NCBI GenBank assembly: GCA_024180945.1
Contig: JAKSGN010000041.1
Location: 2,418,001-2,482,000, forward strand
Length of the DNA: 64,000 nucleotides
Source: Macrophomina tecta
Lineage: Eukaryota > Ascomycota > Dothideomycetes > Botryosphaeriales > Botryosphaeriaceae
Direction: 5' to 3'
In this document: positions 30,099 through 39,874 of the stretch, in pieces
How the letters are laid out: each line of letters starts with the position of its first letter
Numbering within the stretch: the stretch's first letter is position 1
The notes under the pieces: model-generated
Told to the model about the DNA's origin: nothing
Databases searched by the model: none
The model's input: only the letters and a program-made list of their open reading frames with translations
Position numbers and translations under genes: made by a program

Positions 30099-31411
30099 TC
30101 ATACTCCTTTTCCGTTGCAAATCCACTCCGCCCCATGATTACACGGCGAGTTCTCAGCATCGATCGCTTCGGTCACTCTCTGAAGGAACAATTCCTTCGA
30201 CTCTGACAACCACATATGCTCACCCATAGGAATGGGGAACTCCAGATCTGCCACCGTCAACAGATCGTCATCACCGTGGTGCCCCAACGCTCTATCCTTG
30301 CACATCTTCCACACATGATACACCGCCAATGCGAAGCGCTTCGCCTCCTCAATCCCGACCCAGATATAAATGACCGTATTCTGGTCAACTCCGGCGCGGT
30401 CATACTGCGCATGCATGCGCGGGTATTGAAACATACCCCTCCGCTTACAACTCTTGATCAGCCCAACCAACACCTCATACTCCGACTCGGACAGCTGCTG
30501 GGGCGCCAGCCGACTCCTCGTCATTGTCGCGAAGATGATGGACAGCAGGATCCCCTGGTACGTGCCCATCGGCCACATCCCCTCGTCGTCCGTCATCATC
30601 CTATCCGGATCCGAGATATCCCACTTATCCTGCTCATACAAATACACATCAGCACTCGCCACGCTTCTCGCAGTGCCTCCCCCTCTTCCGCACCCACACA
30701 AAAAAAAAAAAAAGAAAAAGAAAGAGAGGAGGAGAGAAAGACCCACCTTCTGCGCCTGCACCGCTCCCATCACCCTCTCCCACATCTCCTTCGCCCTGCG
30801 CCTCTGCCCATCGTCCGTCCCCGCGCCCGCCCACATCCCTACCATCACGACCGCCTGCGCCAGCAACGGCGTCTCCGTCGCGACCTGGAACGACATCCGA
30901 TGCAAGAACGGCCAGATGGGGTGGAAATGCATGAAATACGCCTCGACATGCCGCGCGACGTCGACGTCGGGCGGGGGCGAAGCAAGAGCGGCGAGGCCTG
31001 CATCGTCGCCGTCCGCGCAGCACAAGCCGTGCGACAGGCAGTAGCCGCACGGAACGGCACCGTCGCAGCGCGTCTTGCGGGCCTTGCAGGGCAGGCAGGC
31101 GGTGAGCGCGCGAACGCGGGCAGGCGTGGGCTTGTCGCGGTGGTGGAGGAGGATGTGGCGGCGGACGGAGTCTCTGGTGGAGGGGGCAATTGGTAATGCG
31201 GGTTAGATTTCGTTGCGAATAGTTCTTTTCTCCATGTCTTTCCCTTCTTTGGAGCTACTTACTTTCGGACGAAGGTGGTGTCGCAATGCGGGCACGGATG
31301 CGCGGCCGCCTGGTGCGTGGCCAGGTGCCGGACTAGGTATTCCCTGCGCTTGTAGCCCGCGCCGCAACCCGCTTCGGGGCAGAGGAAGGGCTGGGCGGCG
31401 GATGGCGGCAT
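30099..31411 (-). CDS. transcription factor with C2H2 fingers plus Zn2Cys6 cluster
   Basis: 368-residue regulator in three exons: 31411-31263, 31173-30747 and 30629-30099. Exon 1 starts MPPSAAQPFLCPEAGCGAGY and, with the splice, encodes two C2H2 fingers (second: HPCPHCDTTFVRKDSVRRH). A Zn2Cys6 cluster follows: ACLPCKARKTRCDGAVPC, then GYCLSHGLCC. The rest is the start of a fungal-specific regulatory domain ('VEAYFMHFHPIWPFLHRMSF'). Intron 2 is 117 bases, in frame and free of stops because of a pyrimidine tract, but has good GTGGGT and GAGCAG ends. The protein is short for this class (often 600-900 residues) and stops soon after 'LSESKELFLQRV', so the C-terminus may be lost. Tail-to-tail with the GST gene, 130 bases apart. 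Confidence 0.82.
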
Positions 31412-34400
31412 TGGGTGTGTGTCTACGTGGGTGGATTACCGATACTGGAAACGGATGCGCAATGGGTATTGCGGAACTTTGATCCAATCAAAAAAAAAAA
31501 AAGTTGGCAATGGAATGGTGAGAGTTGCTGTGGGCTGCCGACGGGTTGCCGACGGGTTTAATAAAGGGGCGGCCTGCGGACTCCCGGCGGGCTGCCGGCG
31601 GGGTACCGGCAACAGACGGAAGAGCTGCGTAAGCACCACATGACTTGTTGCCCGCTATTTAAGCTGGGGATGGTCGCCGACCTGCAACTGGTTAGGCTTG
31701 CTCGATCACTGCCAACGGGGAAATCCATCCCGTGTACCAACCAGACGGCACTGATCAAGGGAACAACGGAAATCATCATCAAGAAGGGGGGGATGAACCA
31801 AAGCTACAGACGGACCAATGGTGGTGATATTGGTTCTTGGAGATCGGGCATTAAACTTAAAACGCTGCAAATGGGGAACCTCTGCAAGAGATCTCTCGAC
31901 ACAACTCCGTAATCTCGGCACCAAAGGAGCTGTCGAAACATGGACAGCGCAATGCGCCGATCGATCCCTCAAACCTTTGTGTTCCGGCAAGCATAGCTAC
32001 GCACGTCTGATAGCCGAATACAGGGGCACTACGGTCTTGCATTGTGTCACGGGTCTTCCAGCAGTTCTTTTCCTGTCCTTCTCTCTTCCGACAGCCATGA
32101 TAGCAACTTCCGCGTGAACTCTAAAAAGAGTGCTTGGTCTTCGCCTTGTAAGCTGCTCAACTGATTCAAGCGAAGTAGGAGGTATTTTATAGTCTTTTAA
32201 TCTCCCTGCATTAATGTGATTATCAGTTTCTTCACAACCCTGGGACGAGTGAGTGTCACCGTCTCTTCCCTTTTGCAGAAGCTCCCGCGGCAGGCGGCCT
32301 TTGTGAGCAACCATCTGCAAGAGCTACAACACATTGTCCAGCCTGTCTCCTTCATCTCTGCTTTCGAAGGGATGTTTGCACTCGAACATATCCCACAGCT
32401 ATTGCGAATCAGCGAAGAACTTGTTTTTCTAGAATTCGACGCAAAGCACCACGACGCTTAGGTTCCAAACATCGACCTTACTATCAGCTGGATAGAAATT
32501 GAAGGATCTGTAAGTGGACAAGCTCTTTCCTTCGAGCTTTTGTGTGCTGTCGACCAGCTCGAATGGGCGTTAGAGGCACATGGGAGGAGGCGGAAGACGC
32601 GGACTCGGAGCGAGAAGAATGGCCACATCCGCTTAATCTTCAGTGCAAGAGACCGACCACCACATGGAAGGAAAATTAGCAGGCTGACAGCTGCGGCCAT
32701 AAACGAGTATGCGGTGCTTGACGCGCGATATCGAGTCCCAAGACAGCTTTGGATGCTACGAGAGCAGCGTTGCGCAGACCGTCGGGCACTGATGGAGCGG
32801 TGGCAGATCAATGACGCTAAGCCTCATTGGGGAACATTCCAGCACATGAGGCTTCCCTCCACTTCGACCGTCCGGACCCCCAGTCGGGCCCACGAATTTA
32901 CGGGCCGCAGAAATTGATCCATAGGGGCATCAGTCCTCGGAGTCGGCGCATCCTATTAATACGGCAATGAGCGGCACGTAGTCCTCCCTCATGTGAAAAA
33001 TGTGGAAACCGCGGCGTGCAGCTGCCACCTGCCAACAATTGAGTCAAATATCCATTGCCTATCGCTCGATGAGGGAATTCCTTTCGAAGCACTTACTGCC
33101 TAGTGGCCGTTGAAGCGAGCAGGTAATCTCAACTTCCCGGGTGTTGAGGAGATTACACTGCAGCTTCACGATCTCGCGTATTGTGAGCTCTGTCCCGGGT
33201 GGAACAGCACATATCAAAACGCAGAAAAATTTCACCTCATCCTTTGAAAGTTCTTGGTACCATTCTTCCAATCTGCACTTACGGAATACCTTCACATTCT
33301 CACCCTGTTCAGCAAACATGTCCTCGGTTGCCAAGCGCTTCGTCTCATTTACCGGAAAGTTCAAACTGAATGATGTCAGAGATAGACATGGACTGGAGCA
33401 GACGAATGCCACGCCAGGTCTTTGACTGAGGAGCGATAGAAAGTGGCAAGTGATGCTCAAAATACCTTCTTTTTATGTCATCGTCTAGTTGTAGTGTAGG
33501 GTTCCTGCTTCAAGCAAGCCAGAATCAAGTACGTCTCATTGAATAGTTCCCCCTCGCGCGACTGAAGAGGTGCGCGCCACTTCCATAAGTAATATGGTAG
33601 AGGCATGGAGCTTCATAAGCGACATACCAACCCCAACGACTCCCAGGACTTTGTGACCGTACAGCTATTCGACAAGAGCGGGGCCAAGCTTGAATCTATT
33701 CATGTATGTAAATAAAGATGGAATCTATAATCGCAAGCCGGTCATGTTCGGGCAGAAGTGAGAGGACCAGACGATGCACATTCATCACGGATGGGTAGAT
33801 TAGCTTTCTGCGCCATTGTCGGGATCACTGAGTTGTTGTCGGTTCTATACTCCTTCACCAAGCTTTCTTTCTTGTGGGGGTGGGGGTTCAAGTGGCTAGT
33901 TGCATCATGTGAAATGGCTGTCGCTTCCATCAATGGCTAGTACTGCATGTAGTGCCTTCAGCAGCAAGCAGTTAGTAAATGTTGCAAAGGCCAACCGCCC
34001 CTCCGCTTACGCAAATCCCAGATCCGTGCTCGAGAGCCGCGGCCTCCCCACAAAAAGTGTCCAGACGCCATGAATATCCCCACCGGTCTCCCACATTACC
34101 AAAAAGCATAATTACCACGAACGGAAAACTCCATTTTTCCTCTACGTCCGAAGTTGTGGGCGATCGCAATGCGGGAGAAACACTGTTGCTCAAATAGAGC
34201 TCGGCGCCTTCCCCTTTGCGGTAAGTAAGGGGTGACGATTTGGGCGAAGATCTGCCCTGGTGCCCGCGCACCAACCACGCCAACCCACTCATCCGGCAAG
34301 ACCTGGAATTCTTTGGGCGGTTCTGGAAAAGCCAAAATCTCAGACATCGTCGTATCGGCATGCTCTTACAGTTCTCTTGGCCGCCTCGCACGCCGCATCG

Positions 34401-34552
34401 TCGCGTGCGTAAATACTATTACATACTCCTCCCCTACGCCAACCAATCCGTGAGCGGAGTCGAGGTATCATCGGAAAACGCAACGCACCGAAGCCGCAGA
34501 AAATCTTTTACACATACGCTCCTATCCCAGCTTTTCACTCCGCCAGCCCGCC
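31412..34552. other. 3.1 kb gene-poor block
   Basis: No gene with a recognisable domain. It holds a possible decayed frame (32201-32917, listed separately) and, on the minus strand, an 86-codon frame from the ATG at 33319 to 33059 ('RLEEWYQELSKDEVKFFCVL') that reads like protein but matches nothing I know. The A-run at 31491-31503 is low complexity. The right end approaches the 3' end of the Zn2Cys6 regulator. Confidence 0.5.
32201..32917 (+). pseudogene. possible decayed unidentified gene
   Basis: A 239-codon frame broken only by a TAG at 32459. The text on both sides reads like real protein ('ELQHIVQPVSFISAFEGMFAL' is cut here to 20: 'LQHIVQPVSFISAFEGMFAL'; after the stop 'LCAVDQLEWALEAHGRRR'). 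The TAG could come from a CAG codon. There is no convincing start codon and no family that I recognise. Could equally be chance. Confidence 0.2.
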
Positions 34553-36839
34553 CTACAACACCCTCGCAACCTCCGGATTGCTGCAGAAGATGCTCATGCA
34601 AATCTCCCCAATTACTCTCCCCGCTTCCAGCAGCCTCCGCTCCTTCTCCTCGCCCGTCCGGACCTCGCAGTCCTCACTGATGCGGTGGTACGCTAGCACC
34701 ATGCGCGGAATCAAGAACGCCTTGCCGGCGAACTGCGTCGTGCGCAGGCGTTCCTCCGCGATTTTGACGAAGCACTCGATCAGGTTGATGACGCGCGCCT
34801 TGATGCTGGGCAGGGCGCGGACGAGGTTCGGCGAGGAAGGATTGGCGTCACTACCAGCGTCGCGGATGAGCTCGTGGCAGAGGTAGAGGGCGGCGTAGAA
34901 GCCGGCGTTCTTGAAGAGGATGCCCGAGGTGCGCATTGAGTTGATGCAGACGAGGTCGGCGAGGAGGTCGTAGGGCGGCGGCGGTTGGCTGGGGTTGACG
35001 GCGGCGGCGTTGTTGTTATTGCTGCTGCTGGACTCGGCCGGCGACGGCGCCATCTGCTCGAGGATAGAGAGGGCCGAGGTGAGGCAGACGTTCTGCGAGA
35101 AGGCGAACTTGGGGTCACCAGCGATGGCGAAGGGGACGTGCAGCGTCAGCATGTACCGGTTGTAGAGGAACTTGAGGATCTCCTTCCGGCAGCTCGGGCT
35201 CTCCGCGTCGAGGCCATGGAAGGATTCGCTGAGCTGGTTGGTGAGGTTGAGAACTTTGTCGTAGTTGCCTTCCGGAATTATGGCATTGGCGGAGCAGGCT
35301 ATCTTCATTCTGGTGTTCAAAGAGCTGAGCATACGGGCTTGGATTGAGACAGGCGCCTGGCTTCGGTCGCCATGAGATTGGTTGGTTTCATGGGGGCAGC
35401 GGTCGGGAGGGTCGTCGCTGAGATCGGGAAGGAATGTGTCCCAGTCCCCGATGCGAATGGTAGGGAGCATGCCTGCATTGAGGCAGAATTGGAGATCTAT
35501 TTCAATTATGGTGAAGAAGATCCTCCTGCGCAGTTCGTGGTCTTCTTGCGGGATGCCCTTGAGCTTACTGGGGTCGCGATGGAGGCCCATGGCTAGAGCA
35601 ACTTTGACAAGCGAGCCAGAAGACACCCACTCTGCCGTCTCGCTGAGCGAATATACCTGTCTAAGATTGACGATGAGGCAACCGGCCTGCAAAGTGCTCA
35701 TCATACGTTCGTTTGTTTCGGCGGCGGCGCTCTGCCATGCCAATCCCAGCCGCCACCACCTTGTGATCTTTGAGCGGGGAATAGGCCTCTCTTCGTTTGG
35801 CAATGTGCTATTGCCGGTGCAGATGACGAGAAGCAATATTACGACGAAGACAAGTCTGGCTTGATTCGGCGCCTGCCAGAAGCTTTCGTACTCTGACCAG
35901 AACCGGCAAGGTTCAAAGAGGGGATACATCCTCTCAAAGGTCTTGAAATAGTTTCCGACTAGAAGGTCAGAGACCTCTCGGGAAGGGACTTCACATGCTA
36001 AGCCCGAAGGAGGGATCTCTTCCTGGTCTTGGAGCATGAGGTTCAGGCTGGTGAGGCGTTTGATGCGAATGTAGGACAGTCGCTCGCTAGTTTTGATTGG
36101 AGAATTTTCATGAATGTATCCCATGATGTGGGAGAACTTATGATCATCAGTATGTGCGGATTCGACGTGTTAGCTGTGCAGCACTTACCTTTGATATTAG
36201 CCAAGGACAACTGCTTCTGCCGAAGTAAATGCTCTCTTCATTAGTCAGATAGAGTGCATACTCGGGTGCGGTTCTTGGTTCCACCGCCGCGGGCTGAGAA
36301 TTCCCAGGGCCGTTTTGATCATGATCCTTCTCGTTTGAAAGGGTAGGTGCAACGGATTGCGGCCGTGCCAATGCTTGCGGAGAAGCAGAGATTGGGGTAG
36401 CCAAGGCTCCAGGCTCAGATGTGGTTCGTTGTGGCGGGGCAGGGCCAGAGGGGCGGGCCGGAGGGAAGCCATACAACGTTTCGAGGCCACCTGAAAATGA
36501 CTCCGGGGTGGCTAGAGCGGCTGGGGCGGAAGGCGAGCCGTACGTGGATGCCGGGCCGGAAAGGGAATTGGACGGGCGTGGGCGATTGACGAGCGACGGG
36601 CTGGATGCGGTGAAACTCCGGGCAGTGCTGGCTCTTCTGGGGCTGCTGACTACAGAATTGGTGTCGCCAGGGCCTGGGGGAATGTCGATAGGATAGGAGC
36701 ATTGACGGTCCCATCCGCGGATCCGGCAGCGCTTGCAGGGCCGCTCGTGGTCGCATTTGACCTTGCGGCGACGGCACTGGACGCAGCTCAGCTGCTGCCT
36801 GGGCCTGCGCTGTGGGGTCCCATCATCGGATTGATTCAT
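34553..36839 (-). CDS. Zn2Cys6 fungal-specific transcription factor
   Basis: 744-residue nuclear regulator, exons 36839-36189 and 36136-34553. The binuclear cluster lies at residues about 19-48: SCVQCRRRKVKCDHERPCKRC, split here as SCVQCRRRKVKCDHE and RPCKRC with a final C in WDRQCSY. A long Pro- and Ser-rich linker follows (residues 55-200). After the splice ('WLISKFSHIMGYIHEN') comes the fungal_trans middle homology region: 'LLVGNYFKTFERMYPLFEP', 'LVKVALAMGLHRDPSKL' and 'LRRRIFFTIIEIDLQFCL', the last two being hallmark segments. A low-complexity stretch of Ser, Asn and Pro sits near residue 595. Target genes cannot be told from the window; the neighbour on the other side is sulfite oxidase, divergently transcribed. 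Confidence 0.92.
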
Positions 36840-37675
36840 GTCGGGGCTGCTGACGGCGCATGGGTCAGGTGGATTTGCGGCTTTGGGTACGCGACACGGG
36901 CGAGGGCGCGAGGGGGGAGCTCATTAAGTATCTCGGCCTCGGCTGGGCAAGTCGGGCCCCCGCTCGGATCTCGTCCTCGGCTTCGGGCATGGATTCTGCC
37001 CACAGTCTAGTTCTCCGGCCCTGGAGTCCAAGTCCGAGCAACCTTTCTTGCGAACTCGGCAATGAGAGCTACGCAGGGGATGCCTCTGAACTAATGGAGA
37101 TCTCCCGCCCCCCAAAATAGCACTTTTACGTGGAGCAGAGAATAATGCATCACAGGTTGAGAAACTCGGGGCAGATTCCGAACTACCTTGGCTGGGATCT
37201 TTCTTCCTTCGACTTGAAAAAAAAAAAAAAAAATCAAAAGAGCGCGGACATCGGGTGCAGAAATGCTCTACTCTTTCCAGACACACTCACAACATCAGTC
37301 GCCATCTCATCTTCCACACAAGCGCAGATCTAGGCCCGGAGGCACGTGAATGGCTGGTGGCTTGCGCAGCGTGTGTACTGCACGCGCTCAGGAGTGGCTG
37401 TCGGCGCTGCGTTGTTTGAACCGGGCAGAAAGTGATCAAAGGTAGTCGGAAACTTCTATCGATGACGTTGGCATTTGCACAACGGGATGACGCAATATAA
37501 AAGTGCGGGAAGAAATAGAGGGCTGGATTCAGCTACAGAGAGTGCAGTATCACCGGGCCTCAGGCACCCTTTTGTTGATTGGTCGGCTGGATCCTCGAGG
37601 CACCAGAAAGCCGAGACACTTCGCCCGCGTCACGAGAAATCACGCAATCGCCAGCCCGCTCCACAAAGCCCCATC
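36840..37675. other. divergent promoter region
   Basis: Upstream of both the Zn2Cys6 regulator (minus) and sulfite oxidase (plus). An A run of 17 lies near 37217-37233. No gene recognised. Confidence 0.55.
37494..37503 (+). promoter_or_regulatory. possible TATA box of sulfite oxidase gene
   Basis: AATATAAAAG, about 170 bases before the proposed ATG at 37676. Confidence 0.35.
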
Positions 37676-39261
37676 ATGACCGTCACGGTTCGCACGCACC
37701 CTTCCCGCTCTACAAATTGCCTCTTCGGGAGAATCGCAAACGCACTGACGTCATGCTTTGTTGTAGGACTACAAGTACCACGGCGAGGAGCCGCTCAATC
37801 GCGAGCCCCCGCTCGACGAACTGATTACCAGGTGAGTAGCACGAGCCACTGCGAAGCTTGCGTTCAGCATGGCGGATCTGTCGGGGTCGTGCAACTTGAG
37901 GGAATATTCCTGGAAATCTTCGCAGGTCCCAGCCTCGATGTTTCGTCGCCATGCTGAAGTCGCCGCTCCCGCTGACATGCGAGCTGAAGAGCGCCTCTTA
38001 CCAGGCGAAACCCCCACGCTGTATCGCCTATTGAGCATTTCTCCGCGTGCTACGAAGCTAACCATGTCTTCCTACGCAGCTTCATTACCAAAAAAGATGG
38101 CTATGACAGAAACCATGGGTAAACCTTCCGCACCTATCCCGCAGTTGCAGCACTAACAAGAAGCCTTCTGCTATGTAGACCTATCCCCATTATAGATGCT
38201 AAAGACCACCGCGTCTCGGTCGACGGCGCCGTCCGCGATCCGCTGTCCCTCTCGCTCGCCGACCTCCAAGCTCTCCCGCAGCACAGCGTCATCTGCGCCC
38301 TCCAATGCGCCGGCAACAGGCGCCACACAATGCGCACAGAGATGAAGGAAGTAAACGGCATTGACTGGTTCGACGGCGCCGTCATGAACTGCAAATGGCG
38401 CGGCCCGCGTCTGCGCGACGTGCTGCTCAAGGCCGGCGTGGAGATAGAGAGGGCAAAATGGGCCGACGCCCACGTCGCCTTCGCATGCCACCAGACGCCG
38501 TGCCAGGATGATGAGTGGTATGGCGCCAGCATCCCGCTGGCGAGGGCGATGAGCGAGGACACGGATGTGCTGGTTGCCCTGGAGGTGAGCCGCCCTCTGC
38601 AGCAGGCTGAGTAAACGAAGAGGCCGCAATCGTTTCTGACTACGGTGAACAGATGAATGAGGTGCCGCTGACGCCGAATCACGGATATCCCGTCCGCATC
38701 GTGACGCCCGGCATTGCGGGCGCCCGCTCGGTGAAGTGGCTAGACCGCATCACTGTCCAGAGCGTCGAGTCCGCCAATTTCTACCAGCAGCACGACTACA
38801 AGATCTTGCCGCCGGAAGTTGATTCGCCAGAGAAAGCGAAAGACTTTTGGCACAGAGTGCCAGCGATTCAGGATATGCCTGTCAATTCCGTCATTGGAAT
38901 GCCGACCAATGGGGCCACCGTGCGAAGGGACGAGGACGGCAAAATCGAGGTGAGGGGCTACGCGCTTCCGAGCGGGACAGGTGGACCAGTCGTCAAGGTT
39001 GAGGTGAGTGTGGATGGCGGGAAAGCTTGGCAGAATGCGCAGATTTTGGGCAGAAATGATGTGATTGAGGACGGAACGAGCTTGAAGTGGGCGTGGTGCT
39101 TATGGCATGCCAAGCTGGAGGCAGAAAAAGGAAAAGGGAAAAGGATCTTGAGCCGCGCTACTGATAAGGCTGGAAATGTGCAAGAGGAGCGTTCGCAGTG
39201 GAACTTGCGAGGATGTGCCTACAATGGATATGGCGAGGTAAAGGATGTGGAAATTGTCTAG
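37676..39261 (+). CDS. sulfite oxidase, molybdopterin type without cytochrome b5
   Basis: Oxidises sulfite to sulfate with a molybdenum cofactor. Proposed exons: 37676-37687 (weakest), 37767-37831, 38080-38118, 38179-38584 and 38653-39261, 376 residues, frame closing exactly. Exon 2 starts DYKYHGEEPLNREPPLDELI; the join to exon 3 gives FITKKDGYDRNHGPIP, the conserved NHGxxP entry to the Mo domain. The Mo-ligating Cys is in ALQCAGNRRHTM. The dimerisation domain follows ('NSVIGMPTNGATV', and the typical end QWNLRGCAYNGYG). No heme-b5 domain, as in plant-type and other fungal forms. The second intron is long for this window (248 bases) and the first exon encodes only four residues, so the N-terminus is uncertain. 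No peroxisomal SKL-type end is present. Confidence 0.88.
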
Positions 39262-39874
39262 ACCACACGTCTGTAATGACCGTGTATCTGGAAGGAAATA
39301 TTTGGTCACAATCTGACAAGGCGCTTTGCAACTTTATGAGCAATAGGGCGAGGTTTCCTGCGTACGGAAGTCCAGGTAGGGGAGTATCCGAATATATTGA
39401 GGCCACAAACTTGAACACAGCTCTCATATCAAGATCTTCGAGAAGTAGAGGTATTTAGGGCAGCTGCTCGCTTCAAGGTCCAGGTATCGTGACTTTTACT
39501 GAAGTATCTGCGCATCCGCTTCTTCCGCGGGTGCCGCTAAACCTGGAGCACTTGTCTGTACTGGAGGTCACTCGCTTCCTTAGTGGCCAATGCGAGATCG
39601 CGACACTCCTCTAAGAGCACAATACCGGAGAAGGCGGCCATTTGACTTATTGAAAGTCCGTGCCACAATAGACAATGGCATATGGGTTCTCATAAAACAC
39701 CTAAGCTGCGGCTCCTTCCGCTGCACATCTGCATCCACCACCGGAACTTCGATCAAGAACACTACGTTGCGGGACAGACAAAGAAGCAGAGAGAGCGCAC
39801 ATACGAGAACATCAAAGCTTTGAACAAGGTCCGCCAGTGTGCCGGTCAAGTCAGAAGATGTGAACGTCCCAGCA
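39262..39874. other. intergenic between sulfite oxidase and disordered-protein genes
   Basis: No gene recognised; an undetected first exon of the following gene could lie here, since its frame is open back to 39824. Confidence 0.5.

Noticed and set aside
30216..31196. 326-codon plus-strand frame
   Set aside because: Antisense to the C2H2+Zn2Cys6 regulator, whose cysteine patterns are unambiguous.
27725..36839. Cluster of cupin, GST and two regulators
   Set aside because: No backbone enzyme, large gaps, and a frameshifted GST; proximity alone is weak evidence.
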